Below the pieces are notes generated by a model. That model did not search any database and was not told where the DNA came from. It was given only the letters and a program-made list of their open reading frames with translations. 64,000 bases of DNA from Anomaloglossus baeobatrachus (Eukaryota; Chordata; Amphibia; Anura; Aromobatidae): NCBI RefSeq assembly GCF_048569485.1, contig NC_134353.1, positions 705,776,841-705,840,840 of the forward strand. The letters are read 5' to 3'. A program made the translations under genes and the position numbers. Below are positions 11,751 to 22,065 of this stretch, one piece after another. The number at the start of each line of letters is the position of its first letter. Within the stretch, counting starts at the first letter, position 1.

Positions 11751-12960
11751 GTGCATGGTGCAGTTTGTCAATCAGTGCTTCTATAAAACATCCTAAAGAG
11801 GAGCAGAAGGGGCTGACAAATGCAAAGTTTCTTCCTTCATACTTACAAAAGGGAAGGACAAAAACTCCAAAACATGAAAAAAGCTATATTAATAGCAGAT
11901 GTTTACCCCAAGAGTGATTTTTGTTGTTGTTGTTGTTGTTACTAAAACCATTCTTTCAATAGATTTAACATGAGGGTATATTAAAAAGAAATAAAGCTCA
12001 GAAAATATGCTACTAAAACCATATTAAAAAACGATACCATCTGAAAATAACATTATTTACATTAGTTTTTGTGTTACATGGACTTTAAGGTAATTAAAAT
12101 GTTTTTCTTTCCACCCAATATCACGATTTTTATAAGAAAAATAAATAAAAAGTTTGGTAATTTTGCCATTTGTTTACATTAGCCACTAGGGATATTAAGA
12201 CTCGTACTTCCTGTGCTTTCAGGAAGAGTTATCAGAAGAGGCAGGATTACAAAGACCGGTAACAGCTCTATACACAGTTTGGTAATACAGGATCCATCAT
12301 TCACAACAGACGACGTTCTAGCTCTTTCCTTCCCTTATCAACTACCTTTTCATGCGCTCATTAGATGGTTAATTCACAAGCTACACTCAAAGTCCATTCG
12401 TTGTGGTTAATGAACATGTGGATTGCCTGAAAGACAAGAGATTGATATAGGAAAAAACATTACCAAAAATGAAAACAAAAATATTCAATACAAAATTTTA
12501 ATTTCAACAGTGGTTAATTTTCTGATGATAACTTGTATTTACTTTTCCTTATATTGTGCCACCACATTCTGCAGCTATTTACAGTTGGTAAGCAGTGAAT
12601 TCACACAATCTGAATGGCATAGCTGGGATAACACAGTAGGTAAAGGTGCCATTTTTGTCTAGGGGCTAGTAGATCAAACAAAGATGCATGAACCACTCAC
12701 CACGTCTGGGCCAATACATAGAAAGTGTAGAGGAATATGAGAAGAGTAGATAGTAGAGATATATATGAGAACAAGATTAAATAACATTACATGACTGTTG
12801 TAGGCCATTGGCTGAGTGATCTGCTCCAGCAGGTCATACTTTAAATCAGCTCTGATAAACTGCAGGCCACATCTGGCCCTTTGGTTGTTCCAGGACAGCC
12901 TAGGGGCTGGAGCAGTGGTGTACCGCACTATGTTGTCACTTTGTGAGGACACAGTAATAG
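11751..12960. other. AT-rich stretch with a short GTT microsatellite
   Basis: A (GTT)n run of about six units lies near 11923-11941. Otherwise I see no gene, TIR pair or array. It may belong to an old element that also includes the decayed minisatellite at 14440. Confidence 0.4.
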
Positions 12961-14113
12961 AAAAGAGGCACTCCCAGATTAAAGTGAAAAACTTGGAAAA
13001 TGTATTAAAAATTCATTCTAAAGGGTGCTTTACACGATGCGACATCGCTAGCGATGTCGAGCGCGATAGCAACCCCCCGTCGTACGTGCAATATGTGGTG
13101 ATCACTGCCGTAGCGAACATTATCGCAACGGCAGCGTCACATGCACATACCTTGTCAGCGACGTCGCTGTGACCGCCGAACATTCCCTCCCTCAAGGGGG
13201 AGGTGCATTCGGCGTCATAGCGACATCACTGCGGTGTCACTAAGCAGCCGGCCAATAGAAGCGGAGGGGCGGAGATGAGCAGGACGTAATATCCCGCCCA
13301 CCTTCTTCCTTCCGCATTGCCGGTGGACGCAGGTAAGGAGATGTTCGTCGTTCCTGCGGTGTCACACATAGCGATGTGTTATGCCGCAGAAACAAGGAAC
13401 AACATCGCTAGTGCCCAAACAACGATATTTTGTTTTAGGACGACCTCTCGAAACCAACGATTTTTACCACTTTTGGGATCGTTGAAGGTCGCTCGTACGT
13501 GTCACACGCTGCGATGTCGCTAACGGCGCCGGATGTGCGTCACAAACACCGTGACCCCGACGATATATTGTTAGCGATGTCGCAGCGTGTAAAGCACCCT
13601 TTAGTGCATCAGACATTTCGGCCCAGAACATGGTCTTTGTCAATGACCAACAAATGAGTTATACCTTCAAACCATAGAGATTCGTTTAGTAGGGAACATG
13701 TGCAAAACACTATTAGGTATGCGCTTGTGAGATATGGCTCTATTGAACGCTAGCACAGCGGTGGATATCGCTGCTTCATAGATTCCATACAGATGGTGCC
13801 AACTCACTAGCGCTTTACAAATACACAGCAGTGGATAGCGCTTTCAATAGAGGCTTATCTTGCAGCACATATCTAGGGCTCTATAAATACATAGCGGTGG
13901 ATACCGCTTTCAATAGAGCCTTATATCACAAACGCATACCTAATAGCGCTTTGCTCATGTTCCCTACTCAAGGAATTTCTATGGGGTTTGAAGGTATAAC
14001 TCATTTGTTGGTATTTGACAAAGGCCATGTTCTGGGCTGAAACGTCCGATGCACTAAGACTGAATGTTTAATAAATTTTCCAGGTTTTCACTTTAATCTG
14101 GGAGTGCCTCTTT
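12961..14113. mobile_element. Foldback element invaded by a Harbinger-like MITE
   Basis: The outer arms are inverted copies. The left arm starts AAAGAGGCACTCCCAGATTA and the right arm ends with its complement near 14090-14113. Further in, GCATCAGACATTTCGGCCCA (13608 on) matches the complement near 14030-14050. The middle carries repeats of TAGCGGTGGATACCGCTTTC type. The left arm is split by the MITE at 13022-13600; removing it aligns the left arm with the intact right arm. Superfamily not known. A 15-bp near-match (TTGTGAGGACACAG) lies outside both ends but is not adjacent on the right. Confidence 0.7.
13022..13600. mobile_element. Harbinger-like MITE, copy 2
   Basis: TIRs AGGGTGCTTTACACGATGCG and, inverted, AGGGTGCTTTACACGCTGCG are flanked by TAA (13019-13021) and TTA (13601-13603). 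The uninterrupted arm of the host foldback reads TTA at this point, supporting a TTA target. The core matches the copies at 20380 and 61221 (CCAATAGAAGCGGAGGGGCG, CCCGCCCACC). Confidence 0.75.
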
Positions 14114-14439
14114 ATTATTCCACATGGTGTGGAAATCTATGAGAGCACCCCAGCTACGATTTTTATGGTGGAAGTGAATTATGTCATACAATTATGTGAG
14201 GACACAGACACTGTTAAATAGAATAGTGGAATAGGGAGCCATTGTCTTCCTGTTCCACCATTCAGCCTGTGCGTTGTAGTCATAACACATCAGGGGTGAT
14301 TATGTTACTAGATCGGGCCTTCTGCATAGAGCCTCTGTCCACACACTGCACAGAGGCAGGAACAAGGCAAGGTGACAAGGTATTAATTATTTGTCAGCAT
14401 TTGTGGGAAGACTGTGGTGAGACATCATACTTTTGTGGT

Positions 14440-15060
14440 TTGTGAGTGGGGGAGCTGTGGATGCATCTTACTGTGTGTGGAGGAAAGTACTATGAGACAA
14501 TTATACTGCATGGGGGGCTGTTGGAGTATTATATTGTGGTTGGGGGAGGCAGTGGGGAAATTTTACTGTGTGTAGGGAGCTGTTGAGGGATCCTACTATA
14601 CGTGAAGGAATGTGCTATGGGGCAATGATGCTATGTGTGGGAGCTGTTGGGGCATTACACTGTGTGGGGGTGACAGTGGGGCATCATACAGTATGTGTGG
14701 ACAATGGGGGTATCGTGTGTGTGTGTGTGTGTAATGCCAGAGATGACATCCTAGTGTTAGTGGTAAAGTATTACAGGTCATTACAGTATATTAAGTGTAG
14801 AGGGCAGTGGTGGCCAATATACCGTGTGAGGGGAGCGGTGGGCCTGTGTGTCGCGGTATCATAATATGTTGATACTTTTGTGTGTGGGGAATCTGTGGGG
14901 GCCTGTGTGTGTATATCACGCTTTGTAATGAAGCTGTGGGGGCCATTGTGTGTCTGGAAGGGGGGCTAACTGTGGGGGCCATTGTACTGTGTGGGGTTGG
15001 ATATACAGTATAGAGGCGTACCATACTGAGCGTGGGGGAAGTCATATTGGGTGGGGGAGC
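14440..15060. repeat. Decayed ~30-bp minisatellite
   Basis: Loose tandem units such as GGGGCATTACACTGTGTGG separated by GAGCTGTTG or GTGACAGTG run through this stretch. Units have diverged a lot and the period wanders around 30 bp. The skeleton GGGGC-ATTACA-CTGTGTGG resembles the arrays at 41440, 44145 and 48150. Confidence 0.55.
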
Positions 15061-15152
15061 TGTTGATTAATGTACAGCTATGGATGACAGCAGCATATCA
15101 TTTATAACTTTATGCAGTAAATTGTAGTTTTGATTAGCTGCTACAGGAAATA

Positions 15153-16328
15153 TACTCACAGCAGAAAAGAGGGCAACTAGTCCAGTCAGCCAAGGCCAAC
15201 ACATCTAATGCACCACAGGATGCAGACAAACCCCTCAATATGATGGACGCTTCACAAGTGCAAGGTAAATTGCACACTAGTGGCGTGCATAGGGCGCTGT
15301 TCACACTTGTATGCGCAAACATGTATGTATGGGACTTGCAAACATCAGGATCCCTGACGGGTATTGCAAGCGTATGTACATTGGCCAATTTACTAACTAA
15401 TACCTCATATATATTTGATACATATTTTTTGCACTTTTTTTATACGGGGTGCAGCCAGCCCTCTTAATACCGGCCGTGCATAGTGTTGTCTCTGTCCCTT
15501 GTGTGCTGCATTTGAGTAGTGTCCGAGTAAGGCTACTTTCACACATCAGTTTTCTGCATTCAAGCTCAATCCTTTTTTTTCCTGATCTAACGGATCCAGC
15601 AAAAAATGTAAAAACCGTATCCACCGGATCCGTTTTTTAATGGATCCGTTATGCCGGATGCGTAAAAAACCGGATCAGTTGGATCCGTTTTGCATCCATT
15701 TTGTCCGTTTTTTGGTTTTTTTTTGCTGGATCCGTTTTTTCAAAACATTGGAGCATGCTCAGTTTACAAAAACGAATCCGGCAGCTGCATCCGTTTTTTG
15801 CCGCATTACGCCGGATCCGGCGTCCATAGCCTTCCATTGTAAAACACGCCGTATCGCGCCAGATCCGGCGCAATGCGTTTTTTTTGCCGGACAAAAAAAC
15901 GTTACACGATACGTTGCCTCCGGCCGCCGCTTTAATTAATTTTGCCGCATCCGGAAAAACACGGATGCAACGCAAAGCCATCAGGCACAATACGGTAACA
16001 ATGCAAATCTATGGGGATAAAACGGATGCAGTACCGGATCCGTTTTACCAGTTTTTTTCCGGATTGTGCCTGATGGAAAAAACCTGATGTGTGAAAGTAG
16101 CCTAACCCGCCTAATCTAATAGTAAGGGCGTGGTAATGGGTTGCTGGCTGGACACCATGCGTATACAAGTGTGAACAGCGCCCTATGCACGCCACTAGTG
16201 TGCAATTTACCTTGCACCTGTGAAGCGTCCATCATATTGAGGGGTTTATCTGCATTCTGTTGGTGCATTAGATGTGTTGGCCTGGGCTAACAGGACTGGT
16301 TGCCCTCTTTTCTGCTGTGAGAATATTA
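15153..16328. mobile_element. Foldback element carrying a TAA-flanked MITE
   Basis: Arms 15153-15325 and 16157-16328 are inverted copies at roughly 90% by eye. Shared pieces include AGCAGAAAAGAGGGCAAC / TTGCCCTCTTTTCTGCT and TAGTGGCGTGCATAGGGCGC / its complement near 16180-16199. The centre is occupied by the MITE at 15531-16102. Non-coding. Confidence 0.65.
15531..16102. mobile_element. TAA-flanked MITE rich in GGATCCG motifs
   Basis: TIRs GGCTACTTTCACACATCAG and its complement at the right end (CTGATGTGTGAAAGTAGCC) are flanked by TAA at 15528-15530 and 16103-16105. The 3-bp TWA duplication suggests PIF/Harbinger. The interior repeats GGATCCGTTTTT-type words in both orientations. No coding sequence. 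Confidence 0.75.
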
Positions 16329-16940
16329 CATTTTTGGGGGAGTTTTTATCTCCTCTTTTTGTTGCTATTGCTGCTACAGGAAAGAATACATTACAATAAT
16401 AGTGTTAGCGGTAGCAGCTAATTAAATCACTTAATTTGTATTGTTTACTATTAATTATAATGAATATAATATTGAGCAAAGTTAAGACTAGCATGTTCTT
16501 CCTTCCACAAAAGTCACGGTTCTCATGTGGCCCATTAGGAAAATTATATGCCCAACCCTGCTCCAAGGGGACAATTAAGCAGTATTAAAATCAACATTTA
16601 ACAGTAAACCTAAGATGCTGGTAAAGTATAAGGGACATTGCTAACATGAATCAATAGTTGTCTTTCTAACCCTGTTTTCTTTATTAGCAGGGACAATTCA
16701 GTAAGAAGCCAGGGAAATTCAAGATTCAGAGCAAACAGCTAGAACAGAATAGCTCCGTGTTCCTGTCAGACATAATAAAGTATGCGGCTTTATACTACGT
16801 GGACAGCAATTAGTCATATCTCTTATGCCATACTAGGACAACTCCGATACCGTATAAACAGCTAGGGAAACTTCCAGCACAGGCTCTGAGATGTTTATGT
16901 AGTCTCCTTGGTTGTATGAGACGCCCGGTTACTCTCTTAT
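16329..16940. other. Uncharacterised stretch
   Basis: No gene or structured repeat recognised. A short GCTGCTACAGGAAA direct repeat (15138 and 16369) lies outside the two ends of the foldback to the left but does not abut both of them. Confidence 0.3.
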
Positions 16941-16971
16941 GGTAGAACCAGTGGCTGAACTAGAGTTCAAT

Positions 16972-17599
16972 TGTAAGGGGTGGGCAGACCCCTTACAAGG
17001 AAGCACAGGTTTTCTCTGAAGTGGTTAATGCTGTCCCCATAGAAACTGTACAGGAGGGAGGAGGAGCCGGCAGCTTAGGGGGAAAGGAAGTGTGTGCTGA
17101 AGGCAGTTGTGTCCGGGACGGGAGAGAAGAAACAGCCAGGGGCAGAGTGTGGAGCTGAGTGGGCAGAAAGAAAGAAAGAAAGAAGGGAGCTGGAAGAACA
17201 GGGAAGCCGGAGAGAAAAGGAGCGGGCGGAACCTCATAGTGCGAAGCAGTCCCGGTGTGGGTCCGGGCTGTGGGTAGCCATAAGTGGGAGCCGGGTGAAG
17301 TAGAGTAGCCGGGCACATCCCCACTGGAGGAGACGTCAGGGCAGGCTTTCCCCAGCTAAGAAAAGAACGTGAAGTCATCTGTAACTGCTGGTTTTTGGAA
17401 AGAGTTGTGAAATAAAGAATGTCTTTTATTTGCATCGAACCATGCCTGGAGAGTGTTTATACGTCGGACGACATCTGCACCACCACACTCTGCCCCACCA
17501 AGACATCTCCCGTCCCGATAGTGACGGCGGAGCCAGGGGTAAGCCTGACAGAAGGGGCCACGACTACAAGCCCAGAGGCGCCCCTGGCACCCCGTTACA
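16972..17599 (+). repeat. 5' LTR
   Basis: TGTAAGGGGTGGGCAG at the start and CCCCGTTACA at the end. Contains a purine-rich AAAGAAAGAAAGAAAG stretch near 17167 and AATAAA at 17411-17416. Nearly identical to 18905-19532. Confidence 0.9.
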
Positions 17600-18904
17600 T
17601 GTGGCGTAGTCGGCAGGATCCGGATCATATGCAAGGGGTCCCGCTCCAAGAAGAAGGAGATCAAGTGATGCCGAGGACACTAGATCCAGATTATTGGAAA
17701 AGAGTCCCGATCCCATGGTGGGAAGAGGAAGAAGTGCCTAAGGCGTTGGACCGGGCACAAGATGGCGGCAAGATGGCCGTTGTCTGTGAAGACACAGAAA
17801 GCGCGTGCAGAATTGGCGCCAAAAGAAGAGCCTGGGGCTGGCCGGTGCCGAAAAAGAAGTTCGGAGTACTCCGCCCAAAGAGGGGAGGTGCCGGTCCCAG
17901 GGCACGAAGGAAGATATGTGAAGTGGGCGGTGTTCCAGAGAAAAAGAAGAACCGCCGCGTAGGGGTCGACCTGATGTGTGAGACTGGGGGTGGAGTATAC
18001 CCAAGAGCGGGAAAAGTAAGCCCGCCTCCACTTCCTCCAGCATCTCCACTGACCCCGACGCCATTACCAGAAACGCTGACTCCGAGCAAGATGGAGACTC
18101 CAGGAAGACAGCAAGCTGCGGTAGCCGCACTAGTAGCGACTAGCCTGGGCAGAGGACGCCCGAAGCAGACTACGGCTGCGGAAGGACCCACCCTTAACCT
18201 ACCGGCTGTGCCAGGAGGACCGGAGCGGCCCACTATACAAGAGGCCGCATAGTGGCAACAGGAAATCGAGTGAGAGGAATGCCAATACCGGCGGCGGTCG
18301 CAGCAAAGACTGGTGCTAGCTGAACTCTCCCACCCGAGACGTTGGAGCAACCCGCCAACTACGAGCCCTTCCGGAGGCTGCGCCGGTTGCCCGGACAGTC
18401 CCTGTCGGAGTACGTGCAGGCCCAACGAGCCGAATGGCAACGTGCATATCATCCGGAGTGACTTTTCAAGACCGGAAGATGGCGGGCCTGTTTTTGTTCA
18501 ACACCGGCGTTGTTTTGAGCCGGAAGAAGGTGTGTTGTTTGTAACCGTTCAAGTTGCTGAGCCCGGAAGAGAGCCTGATGCTGGACTGAGCCAGGCGCTC
18601 CCTCCGCGTCGTTAAGAAGATTTTTGCCGATTTGTGTTCCTGCCAGATAACGTCTAAGACCGGGAGTGCTGCAAAAGCCTCCAGGCAGAAACTCCACTAA
18701 GACCGGGAGTGCCTGCCGACGGCCTCCGGGCACGACTAAGACCGGGAGCTTCCAGGAGGAACTCCGGGCGCTGGACTGGTGTGCCCTTGCGGGTGCCCTC
18801 AGGTGAACATGTTCGCAGTTTCATTAAAATGACTTTGTTTAGTTTTAAAATGTGATTTTAGATTTGTGCCTTGCCGGGAGGCTTAGGCTTAAAGAGGGGA
18901 GGTA

Positions 18905-19532
18905 TGTAAGGGGTGGGCAGACCCCTTACAAGGAAGCACAGGTTTTCTCTGAAGTGGTTAATGCTGTCCCCATAGAAACTGTACAGGAGGGAGGAGGAGC
19001 CGGCAGCTTAGGGGGAAAGGAAGTGTGTGCTGAAGGCAGTTGTGTCCGGGACGGGAGAGAAGAAACAGCCAGGGGCAGAGTGTGGAGCTGAGTGGGCAGA
19101 AAGAAAGAAAGAAAGAAGGGAGCTGGAAGAACAGGGAAGCCGGAGAGAAAAGGAGCGGGCGGAACCTCATAGTGCGAAGCAGTCCCGGTGTGGGTCCGGG
19201 CTGTGGGTAGCCATAAGTGGGAGCCGGGTGAAGTAGAGTAGCCGGGCACATCCCCACTGGAGGAGACGTCAGGGCAGGCTTTCCCCAGCTAAGAAAAGAA
19301 CGTGAAGTCATCTGTAACTGCTGGTTTTTGGAAAGAGTTGTGAAATAAAGAATGTCTTTTATTTGCATCGAACCATGCCTGGAGAGTGTTTATACGTCGG
19401 ACGACATCTGCACCACCACACTCTGCCCCACCAAGACATCTCCCGTCCCAATAGTGACGGCGGAGCCAGGGGTAAGCCTGACAGAAGGGGCCACGACTAC
19501 AAGCCCAGAGGCGCCCCTGGCACCCCGTTACA
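18905..19532 (+). repeat. 3' LTR
   Basis: Second copy of the 628-bp LTR, directly preceded by a polypurine tract and followed by the CAAT target duplication. Confidence 0.9.
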
Positions 19533-19649
19533 CAATTGACCCTGGTGCAAAGTTTGGACCTGGGCCCCCCTTATGTTGGTCAGATGTATGTATATGTATC
19601 TATAAATTTAGCATTCTAAATCCTATACAGACATATGAGTTGCCCCTCC

Positions 19650-19975
19650 CCTCATTATGTAGAAATGTCCCCCACCCTGTTCTAATGTCCCCCCATCCTG
19701 GGCTCCTTCCTTGTCAATATGTCCCCCATCCTGGCATATATGTCTTCCCATCCTAATATTTATGTCCCCCATTCTAGCCCACATACTAGTGTATATATAA
19801 CCCCATTCTGGTAAAAATGTCCCCATCCTGGTATATACTGTTCCCCTCCTAGGGCCCATCTGGTATATGCTGTCCCCTTCCTGGTATCTATGGTCCCCCT
19901 ACTGGGGCCCTCCTGGTATATACTGTCCTCCTCCTGGTATACAGTATATGTCCCCATCCTGGTAAATACAGTATA
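19650..19975. repeat. Degenerate CCATCCTGGTATATA tandem repeat
   Basis: Irregular tandem units of roughly 20-35 bp built on CCCCATCCTGGTATATA. The same motif forms the array at 29170-29440 inside a different element. Not coding. Confidence 0.65.
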
Positions 19976-20379
19976 TCTCTGTTTTGTCTAATGCAAAAAA
20001 ACCCAAAACATTGTAGTCACCGCTCCTGGTTCCCACATCACGCAGCGTCCTCCTGTGTAGCCAGTGGACAGTGGACAGCAGCTTTCATCAGTGTCGGTGC
20101 TATTGCAATGCATGACATCCTTTTCATGTGCCGTCCTCAGTTACTGGGACACAGAAGAAAGCTACCGGCTTTTGCTTGGCCGACAGCGTGTATCGCAGTG
20201 CAGGGACCCAACAAGTCTCTGCACCTCGATGCATTTCAGCTGGATGTGCAGGCTCGGACGCACATCCAGCTGAAGCAGGGGCTGGGGCCAGTGGGCCCCC
20301 TGCACCCAAAGGCCCGATTGTGATCCCTGCAACCGTTCCTGGGTAAAACGCTATGATCTACGCAGTCACCAGGACCTTA

Positions 20380-20960
20380 AGGGTGCTTTACACGCTGCGA
20401 CATTGCTAGCGATGTCGTGCGCGATAGCACCCGCCCCTGACGTTCGTGCGACATTTGGTGATTGCTGCCATAGCGAACATTATCGCTACGGCAGCGTCAC
20501 ACGCACATACCTTGTCAGCGACGTAGCTGTGACCGCCGAACAATCCCGCTTTTAAGGGGGAGTTGCGTTTGGCGTCATAGCGATGTCACTGCGGCGTCAC
20601 TAAGCGGCCGCCCAATAGCAGAGGAAGGGCGTAGATGAGCGGCCGGAACATGCCGCCCACCTCCTTCCTTCCTCATTGCCGGTGGACAAAGGTAAGGAGT
20701 TGTTCGTCGTTCCTGCGGTGTCACACATAGCGATGTGTGACGCCGCAGGAGCGACGAAGAACCAGCGGCATGCACCACCAACGATATTTGGAAAAGGAGC
20801 GACGTGTCAACGATCAACGACTTTAGACGTTTTTGCGATCGTTGCACGTCGCTCCTTGATGTCACACGCTGCGATGTCGCTAACGGCGCCGGATGTGCAT
20901 CACTAACGATGTGACCCCGACGATATATCGGTAGCGATGTCGCAACGTGTAAAGTACCCT
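20380..20960. mobile_element. Harbinger-like MITE, copy 3
   Basis: TIRs AGGGTGCTTTACACGCTGCG and, inverted, AGGGTACTTTACACGTTGCG are flanked by exact TTA at 20377-20379 and 20961-20963. The core includes CCAATAGCAGAGGAAGGGCG, GCCGCCCACCTCCTTCC and the hairpin-forming CACACATAGCGATGTGTG. Closely related to the copies at 13022 and 61221. Confidence 0.8.
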
Positions 20961-20963
20961 TTA

Positions 20964-21426
20964 GTCTCTGATCTGACGATCTGATTCATGGGAAACCCCA
21001 AACCCATTTCTTTTCAGGTTACATAGCTATCTGTTCAAGTGTTTGTAAAAGTAGAAACTAGTCAGATCCTGACTTCACAAATGTTGATCACCTAGTACAT
21101 TGTCCCCAAGCCTTGAGCCTCATTTCACACTCCTATGTGGATCCATTATCTGTGATGGCAGATACAAGTAGTGGTTGTACGGTCTTGTGCAGAATTGCTG
21201 CATCAGACCGACAAGCACAAATGTCTGCAGCTGCTACTTGTCATATTCAGTAACATGGGAGAGGAAGTCGTGTGTCACGAGGAGTGCAGCCCTGATCCTC
21301 CCAAACCAAAGCTGCTTGCTTTTCTTTGTGCCGATGATTTTTGTTTTTGGGGGGTTTTTTTTCTGATGGCCAATATTTGAAGAAAAAAAAAAAGAACAAC
21401 TTATAAAGTATGTCATCCCTGTGTAT
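20964..21426. other. Uncharacterised stretch
   Basis: No gene or repeat structure that I can support. Confidence 0.3.
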
Positions 21427-21560
21427 CATGTGTTTCCTCCCACTCTCCAAAGAAATATACTGATAGGGAATTTAGATTGTGAACCCAAATGGAGAATGGA
21501 GACAGTGATGATCACATCTGTAAAGCGCTGCAGGCATAATAGTGCTACATAAGTGAGTAA
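21427..21560 (+). repeat. LINE 3'-end fragment (L2/CR1 type)
   Basis: GATTGTGAACCC followed by GTCTGTAAAGCGCTG-like wording (ATCTGTAAAGCGCTGCAGG) and GCTACATAAGTGAGTAAA is the usual 3' tail layout of L2/CR1 LINEs and their SINEs. Only the tail is present. Confidence 0.5.
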
Positions 21561-22065
21561 AGGAATCATTGCGTGTTATCAAGTGACGGCAAAAACGTGC
21601 AAGGAGGATCTGCAGTTCCCTATCCCATACTAATAACATGCTTGATCTACTTATCTTACAAACGCTAAGGATGAAGATGCCGTGAGGTCATGGCTGGGGC
21701 ATAAGGTAAGGTTGAGGCTAGCCTTAAAGAGGAGCTGTCATAAGGTCAAAAGTTGGCAGTTTGTGTCTTATTTTATTCCTGCTGCTCCCCCAAGTATAGT
21801 ATTTTCTTGTTTAGTTATGGCTTTGATTTTTTTTTTTAGAAATCTGCCATACAGTTCCAGAGATATGGGAGTTTCTATTTAGCATTCATTTTTACGGCCT
21901 TAGCCAAAAGGGCATTGTTCAAATATTTCTCAGGGGGTGTCTTTAGGATCCTCTCCATTATTACTGGAACCATACAGTGGATTAAAAAAACTGGAATACT
22001 CAGGGGAGAAGTGGGAGTAAAATGAGCAAAAACTGTCCAGTTTTCCTCCTTTTGATTAATTTTTT
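21561..22065. other. Stretch with a single MITE-like end
   Basis: TTAAAGAGGAGCTGTCA at about 21725 looks like the end of a TIR element, but no partner terminus was found nearby. No coding sequence recognised. Confidence 0.35.

Larger units (their letters stand above)
16972..19532 (+). mobile_element. Young non-autonomous gypsy-type LTR element (fossil)
   Basis: Parts: 5' LTR 16972-17599, primer-binding site from 17602, internal region to 18904, polypurine tract near 18890-18903 (AAAGAGGGGAGG) and 3' LTR 18905-19532. The LTRs are 628 bp each, begin TG, end CA, and differ by one base that I noticed, so the insertion is very recent. The 4-bp target duplication is CAAT. The primer site TGGCGTAGTCGGCAGGAT complements the 3' end of tRNA-Ser(AGA) as I remember it. 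Each LTR has AATAAA (17411 in the first). The internal region is only about 1.3 kb, has one long open frame of gag-leader character and no pol, so it must have moved with help from another element. Ty3/gypsy is inferred from the 4-bp duplication and primer type. Confidence 0.85.
16949..20341. mobile_element. hAT element with internal minisatellite, invaded by an LTR element
   Basis: The left end CAGTGGCTGAACTAGAG and the right end inverted, CAGGAACGGTTGCAGGG, are flanked by 8-bp duplications GGTAGAAC (16941-16948) and GGTAAAAC (20342-20349), matching at 7 of 8. Eight-base duplications and a CAG start fit the hAT superfamily. Excluding the LTR element, the copy is about 830 bp. It contains a degenerate CCCCATCCTGGTATA-type tandem region (about 19650-19975) and a non-repetitive right part. 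No transposase. The LTR element entered only 23 bp inside the left end. Confidence 0.75.

Noticed and set aside
12930-14215. TTGTGAGGACACAG direct repeat outside the foldback as its target duplication
   Set aside because: The right copy lies about 70 bp beyond the foldback end, so it does not abut the element on that side.
17419-18252. 277-aa open frame as a host gene
   Set aside because: It begins inside the LTR and runs into the internal region of the LTR element, so it belongs to that element.
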